A stretch of DNA of 10,500 nucleotides from an uncultured Leucobacter sp. GTDB taxonomy: Bacteria > Actinomycetota > Actinomycetes > Actinomycetales > Microbacteriaceae. The stretch spans positions 1-10,500 of the forward strand of contig CALCJF010000063.1 of assembly GCA_937967375.1 (NCBI GenBank), in the 5' to 3' direction. Below the pieces are notes generated by a model. That model was not told the origin of the DNA, searched no databases, and worked only from the letters and a program-made list of their open reading frames with translations. Below are positions 6,016 to 10,500 of this stretch, in pieces; positions within the stretch are counted from its first letter, which is position 1, and each line of letters opens with the position of its first letter. The translations under genes were made by a program, and so were the position numbers.

Positions 6016-7104
6016 TTAGTCCTCTCGGGGTGTTCCGGTCGGGGGTGGGGTGGTTTGCTGGGCGAGCTTGTCGAACGCGACGCGCTGCCCGCGCGGCACC
6101 ACGTCATCCATAGACAGGCGCTCTTGGATGTAGTCAGTCCAGAACGGCAAGTCGAGGTCGTAGAACGCGTTTCGCTCGCCGTCCTTGGTGGTGTAGGTGA
6201 GCGAGTCCACGCCGGTCGTGCCGTCGAGCATCGAGGCGCGCACGTTCGTGAACGAACCAATGTCGGTGCGCACCGCGTTGCGGCCAGCGTCGAAGAGATC
6301 CGTTGGCAGGTCGCCGTGCACTTTCAGTTCAATCGACGGCGGGGTTGCACCGATCGCACCGTTCGGGTTCTTGCGAGCTGCCGCCCACTGCTTGACGTAG
6401 GCGTCTACCTCGTCTTGGGTGAGCTGGTCGTCAAGAATCTTCAGTTCGATGATCGGCACCGGCGACACGGCGCGCGCCGTCCACGAGGTCTCTAGACCGA
6501 TCGCGCCCCGGATCGTGCGACGCCCGAGCTTCAGCAACCCTTCAAACGGGTGGTTGAAGATCACTACTTCGTCACGCTTCGCGGGTTGTTCGTAGACGGT
6601 GATCGTGCCGTCTTCCTCGATCGCCCAGTCAGCCTGCGGCACCCACTCGGCGTCGAGGATCGGGCGGCGTCCGTCACCGGTACGCTCGCCACGCTTGACC
6701 GCCCACAGTGAGCAGCCGTAGAAGATCAGATCGTCCACTGTCCAGGCCATGCGCTCGTAGAGCGTGATCGAGCCGTCGGTGCGGTAGAGGAACGTGGGCT
6801 GCTCGGAGATCCGGGTGTCGCTCCTGCCGTCGATCGCGACGAGCGGCAGGGCAGCGATCGAGGCGACGAGCAGGTTACGGGCCTTCGAGACTGCCGGCAC
6901 GGTCATCGCCTCATCCCGTGAGAGTGGGAGCTGTGCGCGCTGCTCTTCGCTGAGCAGATCCGTGACGAGCACGGGCGGCAGCGGATCTGCCGGGGGTGGG
7001 GCGTAGGGGGATGTGATACCGAGCTTGCGAGCTGAAGCGCCGAGCTTCGCGCCACGAGTGACACCGAGCCGATCGAGAATTCCCATGCTCTCTACGATCG
7101 GCAC
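6016..7104 (-). CDS. Portal protein, 362 aa
   Basis: This is the dodecameric ring through which DNA enters and leaves the head. The frame starts at GTG 7104-7102, with a G-rich AGGGGGG just upstream. An in-frame ATG at 7086, giving MGILDRLG, is an equally likely start because portals often begin this way (356 residues). The product matches HK97-family portals: AVSKARNLLVASIAALPLVAI (residues 50-70), the YERMAWTVDDLIFYGCSLWAV helix-strand, EWVPQADW, then VIFNHPFEGLLKLGRRTIRGAI. A stem-like helix follows (QDEVDAYVKQWAAARKNPNG), and the end is proline/threonine-rich (TPPPTGTP). The length is somewhat short for the family (often 400 or more). It lies between the zinc-finger-like protein and the protease-capsid gene, as expected. 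Confidence 0.9.
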   Translation of the reverse strand: MPIVESMGILDRLGVTRGAKLGASARKLGITSPYAPPPADPLPPVLVTDLLSEEQRAQLPLSRDEAMTVPAVSKARNLLVASIAALPLVAIDGRSDTRISEQPTFLYRTDGSITLYERMAWTVDDLIFYGCSLWAVKRGERTGDGRRPILDAEWVPQADWAIEEDGTITVYEQPAKRDEVVIFNHPFEGLLKLGRRTIRGAIGLETSWTARAVSPVPIIELKILDDQLTQDEVDAYVKQWAAARKNPNGAIGATPPSIELKVHGDLPTDLFDAGRNAVRTDIGSFTNVRASMLDGTTGVDSLTYTTKDGERNAFYDLDLPFWTDYIQERLSMDDVVPRGQRVAFDKLAQQTTPPPTGTPRED

Positions 7105-7125
7105 AACCCCCCTACGAACGACGAA

Positions 7126-7353
7126 TCACCGGCGTGTCACGAGCTGCCGAGCCTGCGCGCGACGCTCGCGCCGACGCCACTGCTCGCGCGCCTGATATGC
7201 GTCATGCTCGCCAGGGTGCGTGCGCTTCTCGTGCGCCACAGCGCGATCGTGTGCCTCACCGACCGCCCACGCGCAGGCACGCCAGGCACCGTCGCAGCTC
7301 TCGCAGACGAGCACGACGAGCGTGGCTGATCCGTCGATCTTGATGTTTGCCAT
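7126..7353 (-). CDS. Small zinc-finger-like protein, 75 aa
   Basis: ATG at 7353-7351 lies 3 bases after the terminase stop, with GGAGAG 6 bases upstream. The N-terminus is a beta-hairpin-like IKIDGSATLVVLVCESC. It carries C18 and C21 (CESC), then C28 (RACAWAV), and histidines in GEAHDRAVAHEKRTHPG, a plausible zinc site of the C2H2 kind. The C-terminal third is a basic helix (QAREQWRRRERRAQARQ) that could bind nucleic acid. Small proteins of this style between terminase and portal are common in actinophages but have no assigned role. I infer metal binding; a part in packaging is only suggested by position. Confidence 0.75.
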   Translation of the reverse strand: MANIKIDGSATLVVLVCESCDGAWRACAWAVGEAHDRAVAHEKRTHPGEHDAYQAREQWRRRERRAQARQLVTRR

Positions 7354-7356
7354 TGG

Positions 7357-9132
7357 TTACTCTCCCATCGACGGCGAGTAGCCGCCGGTTCGTCCTGCGT
7401 AGTGTTGATCCCAGTTCCTGAGCGCCCTCGTTGCGGCGTCGAGGCAGGTGATATCGCCGCCCTTCTCGGCGGGCGTCCAGAGCCACACGCCGCGATCCGA
7501 GCCGCGCACTTCACGCTTCGCGGCGATCGCCACGGCAGCGTTGAGGCCGACCTGATCGGCGTGCCTGAACTTGTTGCGCTCCAGGTCGCGGAGCACCTGA
7601 ATGCACCCTGCCGCGTTCTCGCTGTAGGTCTGCACCCTGAGCGCTGGGCGGGGCTTGAGCTGCAGGCACTCGGCGGCGGTCGTCTTGCCCTCGCCAATGT
7701 CGTCGTACGCGATCGTGGAGCCGCGATAGGTGCGGGTCAGCTCTTGGGTGCGCTTCGGGATCCACAGCGTGCCTTGCCGGTGCTCCACGATCTCCACGTA
7801 CGCGACGCCCGACGAGTTGCGCCAGGCGACAGCGATCGACGCGACCGAGCCGCCCGGTTTGATCGACATGCCGAACGCGACACGGGCGGGGCGCTTCGGC
7901 TTCGACTTCAGCGCCCGAGCCTCCCAGATCGTCATAGCGATCGCGACCTGCCCGAACGTTTCCGGCCACATTGACAGGTACTCGCGCGCCCACTTCGGTT
8001 TGGTCATCTTGCGCCAGTTCTTGCGCATCTTCGCCTCATTGGTGAGGGTGCCAATGCCGGGGTGCACGGTGAGCAGCAGCGCGATCGCCGCGTCCTCGTC
8101 TTCGATCAGCTCCCACGGGGTGTCTTCGGGCGCAGCGTAGTCGAGGCCACCCATGTGCGGGTCACCGTTGCGGATCCGCTCCACACGCTCCCACAGGATG
8201 CCTACACGGGCTTCACCTGCGGTGCCGGACACGAGCAGCGCCGCCCCGTCGCGGGTGTCTTGTAGCGGGATGATCCCGGCGAGCAGGTCGGCGCCTTCCT
8301 CGGGGTCGATCTCTTGTGCCTCGTCAATCCACGACACGTCACCGGCCTCGCCACGGTATGACTCGGCGTCGGGCTTGAGCACGAGGAACTGCGAACCGTT
8401 GTCGTAGTAGATGCCCTTGCCGACCTCGCCGCGCATGATCCTGAAGCCGCGACCGGCTGGCGCTTGCGCCTTGGTGAGCTCGTCGTCACCGAACAGTGCG
8501 AGCGCTTGCGGTGCTCGCTTCGGGCGGTTGCCGCGAAGCCAGGGCGGCAGGTCGGCGTCGTCGGCGGGCTGCACCCGATCTAGGCGCGTCGCCCACTCGC
8601 GCAGACGTGCACCGCCCTTCACGCCGGACTGTGCCGAGAAGGTCACGAAGTAGTCCGGGCGTGACAGGCAGCGCCCGTGGAGCAGGCAGAAGATCGTGGT
8701 GGTCTTCGATGCTCGGCGGGGCACTTCGATCACGTAGTCATCGAGCGGCATGCCGTCTAGGCCGGTCGCGTTCAGGTGGTCGGCCATGACGAGCTGCTGC
8801 GGTTGGAGCGCGTAGCGTGGCGGCTTCATCGCCTTCAGCCGGGCGTGCTCGGCTTCGTCGTCCAGGTCGATCAGCTCGTACCCCATCGACCGCGCGCCGC
8901 GCAGGAACTCTAGCCGCAACTCGGGATCATCCGACTCGGGGCCATGCCATTGCGGCGCGATCGCACGCGCCTTCACGCGCTCCCAGAGGTAGAGAGAGAA
9001 TTCCGTGCTGCCACCAGGCGGAGGTTCGGACGAGCTGTCAAAAGATCGACCGAAGTCGGCGACCTCGGACACGCGCGGCGTGACGTGATCGGCGTTCGTC
9101 GCGGTCGAGTAGGCAAGGTTCTGCGTCACCAC
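7357..9132 (-). CDS. Terminase large subunit, 591 aa
   Basis: This is the packaging motor with ATPase and nuclease domains. Start is GTG 9132-9130 or the adjacent GTG 9129, which overlaps the HNH stop as GTGA; AAGGA lies 9 bases before the first. A Q-rich adenine-binding segment YALQPQQLVMADHL (108-120) precedes the Walker A motif PRRASKTT (138-145). Walker B is VSWIDEA with D270 and E271, and the coupling motif is LVSGTAG (300-306). The C-terminal part has the RNase H-like nuclease layout: strand ARVAFGMSIKPGGSVASIAV (417-434), IAYDDIGEG (474-482) and GGDITCLDAATRAL (558-571). Two points are odd: serine replaces glycine before the Walker A lysine, and the first nuclease strand has no aspartate. 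The family call is secure. Confidence 0.93.
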   Translation of the reverse strand: MVTQNLAYSTATNADHVTPRVSEVADFGRSFDSSSEPPPGGSTEFSLYLWERVKARAIAPQWHGPESDDPELRLEFLRGARSMGYELIDLDDEAEHARLKAMKPPRYALQPQQLVMADHLNATGLDGMPLDDYVIEVPRRASKTTTIFCLLHGRCLSRPDYFVTFSAQSGVKGGARLREWATRLDRVQPADDADLPPWLRGNRPKRAPQALALFGDDELTKAQAPAGRGFRIMRGEVGKGIYYDNGSQFLVLKPDAESYRGEAGDVSWIDEAQEIDPEEGADLLAGIIPLQDTRDGAALLVSGTAGEARVGILWERVERIRNGDPHMGGLDYAAPEDTPWELIEDEDAAIALLLTVHPGIGTLTNEAKMRKNWRKMTKPKWAREYLSMWPETFGQVAIAMTIWEARALKSKPKRPARVAFGMSIKPGGSVASIAVAWRNSSGVAYVEIVEHRQGTLWIPKRTQELTRTYRGSTIAYDDIGEGKTTAAECLQLKPRPALRVQTYSENAAGCIQVLRDLERNKFRHADQVGLNAAVAIAAKREVRGSDRGVWLWTPAEKGGDITCLDAATRALRNWDQHYAGRTGGYSPSMGE

Positions 9133-9467
9133 GGGCGGATATCCTTCGAGGCCTGGCGACGCGAGTTCGTGACCGATGCCCCGGCCTTGCCGCCCGCGAT
9201 CTGGTTGCAGTTGCGCGGCCAGACCGTGCGGCCACGATCATCGAAGGTCTTGCTGTGCACGGGGCCAACGTTCCCGATCGTCGGCTTGCCGCCCTTGCCC
9301 GCGTCCTGCCGGTGCCCGACCTGCCACTTGTGCAGGCCGAGCACGACAGGCTGACCGCACTCGACGCACGGCAGCGCGCCACCGTTGCGCCGAATCAGCG
9401 CGGTCAGCTTCTCGCGCAGCTTCGGGCTATGCGTGCTCCACTGCTGCGCACGATGGTGCTGGCTCAC
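9126..9467 (-). CDS. HNH endonuclease, 113 aa
   Basis: The start is GTG 9467-9465, which overlaps the lipoprotein stop as GTGA. A longer frame upstream codes only His/Arg-rich shadow sequence. Motifs: C34-x2-C37 (PCVECG), then WQVGH with H52, a GKGG turn, GNVGPVH with N66 and H71, and C87-N88 followed by QIAGGKAG. This is the zinc-supported His-Asn-His nuclease fold. HNH proteins beside terminase genes, such as HK97 gp74, assist terminase in cutting DNA at cos sites; the gene order here (HNH, then large terminase with overlapping ends) fits that role. About 15 residues between H71 and C87 exceed the two usually found in the HxxCN ending. A free-standing mobile nuclease is less likely given the tight coupling. 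Confidence 0.85.
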   Translation of the reverse strand: MSQHHRAQQWSTHSPKLREKLTALIRRNGGALPCVECGQPVVLGLHKWQVGHRQDAGKGGKPTIGNVGPVHSKTFDDRGRTVWPRNCNQIAGGKAGASVTNSRRQASKDIRPW

Positions 9468-9664
9468 TGGTCTGCCGCCTCGCACTCGTAGACGGGCACG
9501 GTGTTGGTGACGGGTATCAGCACCTTGCCCGTGTTGATGAGCGTGGTGATCGTGGTCGTGCCGGTCTGGGTGTATGTGCCGCCCTCTGCCTCGCACGCCT
9601 GCTGCGCGGTCTGGCAGCCGGTGAGCACGAGCACGAGCAGCGCGACGACCATAGCCCGCTTCAC
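9464..9664 (-). CDS. Small predicted lipoprotein, 66 aa
   Basis: The start is GTG 9664-9662, overlapping the preceding stop as GTGA; an ATG four codons on (9652) would also work. Residues 1-17 form a lipoprotein signal: Lys2-Arg3, a hydrophobic core AMVVALLVLVL and the lipobox L-T-G-C17. After cleavage and lipid attachment at Cys17, about 50 residues would face the outside, with a TTTITTLINT threonine-rich centre and two cysteines (C24, C61) that might pair. No known family is recognised. Phage lipoproteins such as T5 Llp and streptococcal TP-J34 Ltp block infection by other phages at the cell surface; a similar role is only a guess. The ribosome site is weak, which agrees with translation coupled to the upstream gene. 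Confidence 0.75.
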   Translation of the reverse strand: MKRAMVVALLVLVLTGCQTAQQACEAEGGTYTQTGTTTITTLINTGKVLIPVTNTVPVYECEAADQ

Positions 9665-9867
9665 AGCGCTGCCATTCGTAGACGTGCAGCGTGCTCGCGG
9701 CGTCGCTGCCGCTGGGTGGGGTTGCCCTTGCGCATGACGGTGAGCGCGTCGCCCGAGACTGGCAGGCCGTCTGCGTCGTGCTGCACGAACTTGACGTAGG
9801 CGGTCATGGTCGTGACGTGCTCGTTCTGGAGCATGACTGCCGTGCTCTCGGCTGCTGTCTCGCTCAT
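9661..9867 (-). CDS. Hypothetical basic protein, 68 aa
   Basis: ATG at 9867-9865 is supported by GGAGG 7 bases upstream (9875-9879) and an ATGA overlap with the preceding gene. It is a clear choice over the longer, Arg/Pro/His-rich frame upstream. The product has an acidic N-terminal half (MSETAAESTAVMLQNEH), a short strand TAYVKFVQHDADGLPV, and a basic C-terminal helix (QRQRRREHAARLRMAAL). No family is recognised. Its position shortly before HNH and terminase makes it one candidate for a DNA-binding packaging helper, but it is shorter than known small terminases, so I make no claim. Confidence 0.7.
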   Translation of the reverse strand: MSETAAESTAVMLQNEHVTTMTAYVKFVQHDADGLPVSGDALTVMRKGNPTQRQRRREHAARLRMAAL

Positions 9868-10253
9868 GCGGTGGCCTCCGTGGTGTAGGTGTTTGCTCGT
9901 AGGTCTGGGCTGAGCGCTTCGCGGTCGAACACGAGGCAGGTGAGTCTGCGGTGCGGGCTGTAGTGAGCCGTGCCGTCTTCGACCTCCCCTCGACAGGCCA
10001 CGCACCGGGTGACTGTCTTGGGTTCGCGGCGTGATGCGCGTGAGGCGTGCACGTCGTCCATGAGCTGTTGGTCGAGGTCGCGCAGCATGACGTACGCACG
10101 CTGCATGGCCTCGGGGTGCGAGCGCTCGATAGCCGACCACGTAGACGGCACCGAAGCGATAGGGTCGTCTACCTCGATGTACCAGAGGCGCGTGCGTCGG
10201 TCTTGGTAGACATGCGCGCGGAGCATCGAGGTCGTTGACGGTGTGTGAGTCAT
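9864..10253 (-). CDS. Hypothetical protein with C-terminal zinc-ribbon-like motif, 129 aa
   Basis: ATG at 10253-10251 overlaps the preceding stop as ATGA and has GGAGG 9 bases upstream (10263-10267). Residues 11-68 look like a small alpha/beta unit: strands LRAHVYQD and RLWYIEVDD, then a helix HPEAMQRAYVMLRDLDQQLM, loosely like the HicB or double-stranded RNA-binding layout. Residues 84-106 carry C84-x2-C87, H97, H101 and C106, a plausible zinc site. The two halves are joined by a basic stretch (SRASRREPK). No family is recognised. It may bind nucleic acid, judging by composition; position in the upstream part of the late operon gives no further clue. Confidence 0.7.
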   Translation of the reverse strand: MTHTPSTTSMLRAHVYQDRRTRLWYIEVDDPIASVPSTWSAIERSHPEAMQRAYVMLRDLDQQLMDDVHASRASRREPKTVTRCVACRGEVEDGTAHYSPHRRLTCLVFDREALSPDLRANTYTTEATA

Positions 10254-10366
10254 TGCGGGATACCTCCGAGCATGGCGGCGCTGATGATCACACCGGCTGC
10301 CGCGAGTCCGACGACCATCAGGCCTTGGATGAATGCGCGGGGCTCGCGCGGGCTCGGGGTGCTCAT
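10250..10366 (-). CDS. Small single-pass membrane protein, 38 aa
   Basis: ATG at 10366-10364 overlaps the upstream stop as ATGA, with AAGG 7 bases upstream, and the gene ends overlapping the next start as ATGA. These coupled junctions on both sides are the main evidence that so short a frame is real. The product has a polar N-terminus (STPSPREPRAF) and one hydrophobic segment at about 14-35 (QGLMVVGLAAAGVIISAAML). The positive residues lie on the N-terminal side, suggesting the N-terminus stays inside. It is too short for most known holins and no family is recognised. Confidence 0.65.
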   Translation of the reverse strand: MSTPSPREPRAFIQGLMVVGLAAAGVIISAAMLGGIPQ

Positions 10367-10500
10367 GCTGCGGCCTTGCTGGGGTCGATCATGCGGTCGA
10401 GTAGGTCGAGTGCTGAGGCTTGGAGAGTTTCGACGGTGGGCGCTAGCGCAGCCCTCGCGGCAGCCCCTGCGGCATCCCTCGCGGCATCCCATGCGGCATC
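10363..10500 (-). CDS. C-terminus of a protein with DAA-type tetrapeptide repeats, 5' end outside window
   Basis: A minus-strand frame is open from base 10500 to a TGA at 10363-10365, giving the last 45 residues. It begins DAAWDAARDAAGAAAR, four tetrapeptide units, then AALAPTVETLQASALDLLDRMID and a short tail. The stop overlaps the next gene's ATG, as at the following junctions, which supports the frame. Alanine-rich DAAW/DAAR repeats form long helices and are seen in several actinophage proteins of mixed function, so the repeats alone do not identify the protein. The final helix (ETLQASALDLLDRMI) is amphipathic. Function unknown; most of the gene lies beyond the right edge. Confidence 0.7.
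   Translation of the reverse strand, partial: DAAWDAARDAAGAAARAALAPTVETLQASALDLLDRMIDPSKAAA
10453..10500 (-). repeat. 12-bp tandem repeat coding DAA[W/R/G] units
   Basis: On the minus strand the units GATGCCGCATGG, GATGCCGCGAGG, GATGCCGCAGGG and GCTGCCGCGAGG follow one another without gaps, and the array may continue past the edge. The unit length is four codons, so changes in copy number keep the frame. Confidence 0.85.

Noticed and set aside
4299..6113. 604-codon open frame on the plus strand opposite the capsid gene
   Set aside because: It is the exact antisense of a well supported capsid/portal region. Its translation is Arg/Gly/Val/His-rich without domains, as expected from stop-poor GC-rich antisense frames.
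6012..6260. N-terminal extension of the protease-capsid frame into the portal gene
   Set aside because: The extension codes Arg/Ser/Thr-rich sequence in the portal's other frame, while ATG 6011 has a ribosome site and gives a protease-like N-terminus.
7105..7125. The longest intergenic gap (21 bases, or 39 if the portal starts at 7086) as a promoter or terminator
   Set aside because: I see no convincing -35/-10 pair and no stem-loop with a T tract; the gap is too short for both.
9468..9596. Upstream extension of the HNH frame
   Set aside because: It codes a His/Arg-rich stretch that is the shadow of the lipoprotein gene; the GTG at 9467 with a GTGA overlap is the better start.
9868..10140. 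Upstream extension of the 68-residue protein frame
   Set aside because: The extension is Arg/Pro/His-rich shadow sequence, and a GGAGG site with ATGA overlap marks ATG 9867 as the start.
9864..10253. HicB-type antitoxin
   Set aside because: The strand-strand-helix start is only loosely similar, no toxin partner lies beside it, and the zinc-ribbon-like end is not part of HicB.
10367..10492. Cys/Arg-rich frame upstream of the 38-residue protein (CREGC repeats)
   Set aside because: The pattern is the DAA repeat read in another frame. The 38-residue gene starts at ATG 10366 with its own ribosome site.

Overview
The window is a segment of a tailed-phage genome (free phage or prophage) with HK97-type head and siphovirus-type tail genes. 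Every gene I can support lies on the minus strand, so the map reads from 10500 down to 1. The DNA is GC-rich, genes use GTG and TTG starts as well as ATG, and codon third positions are G/C-rich. The gene order (HNH endonuclease, large terminase, small zinc-binding protein, portal, capsid) is familiar from phages of Actinobacteria such as Microbacterium or Arthrobacter. The host assignment is an inference from composition and gene style. I see no integrase, repressor, lysis gene, tRNA or host gene.

Layout in transcription order. (1) 10500-9464 holds five small genes: the truncated end of a protein with DAA-type tetrapeptide repeats, a 38-residue membrane protein, a 129-residue protein with a C-terminal zinc-ribbon-like motif, a 68-residue basic protein and a 66-residue lipoprotein. 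(2) 9467-7126 is the packaging block: HNH endonuclease, large terminase and a 75-residue zinc-finger-like protein. No small terminase is recognisable. (3) 7104-4290 is the head block: portal, then one 573-residue frame that joins a prohead protease to the major capsid protein. (4) 4287-3107 holds a head-tail adaptor, the tail terminator and the major tail protein. (5) 3100-1 holds a gp10-like tail/neck protein, a short (522-residue) tape measure protein, a 116-residue tail protein and the N-terminal 226 residues of a gp27-like tail hub protein that runs off the left edge.

The genes form one dense late operon. Most junctions are 4-base stop/start overlaps (ATGA, GTGA, TTGA) or gaps of 2 to 21 bases, so there is no space for a promoter or terminator and no stretch of 300 bases without a gene. 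Together the genes encode DNA packaging, capsid assembly and maturation, the head-tail joint, the tail tube, the length ruler and the start of the tail tip.

The points most worth a second look are the fused protease-capsid gene with a plausible in-frame internal start, the lipoprotein gene beside the packaging genes, the absence of a frameshifted tail-chaperone pair between major tail and tape measure genes, 25-residue repeats at the end of the tape measure protein, and an apparently missing first nuclease aspartate in the terminase.
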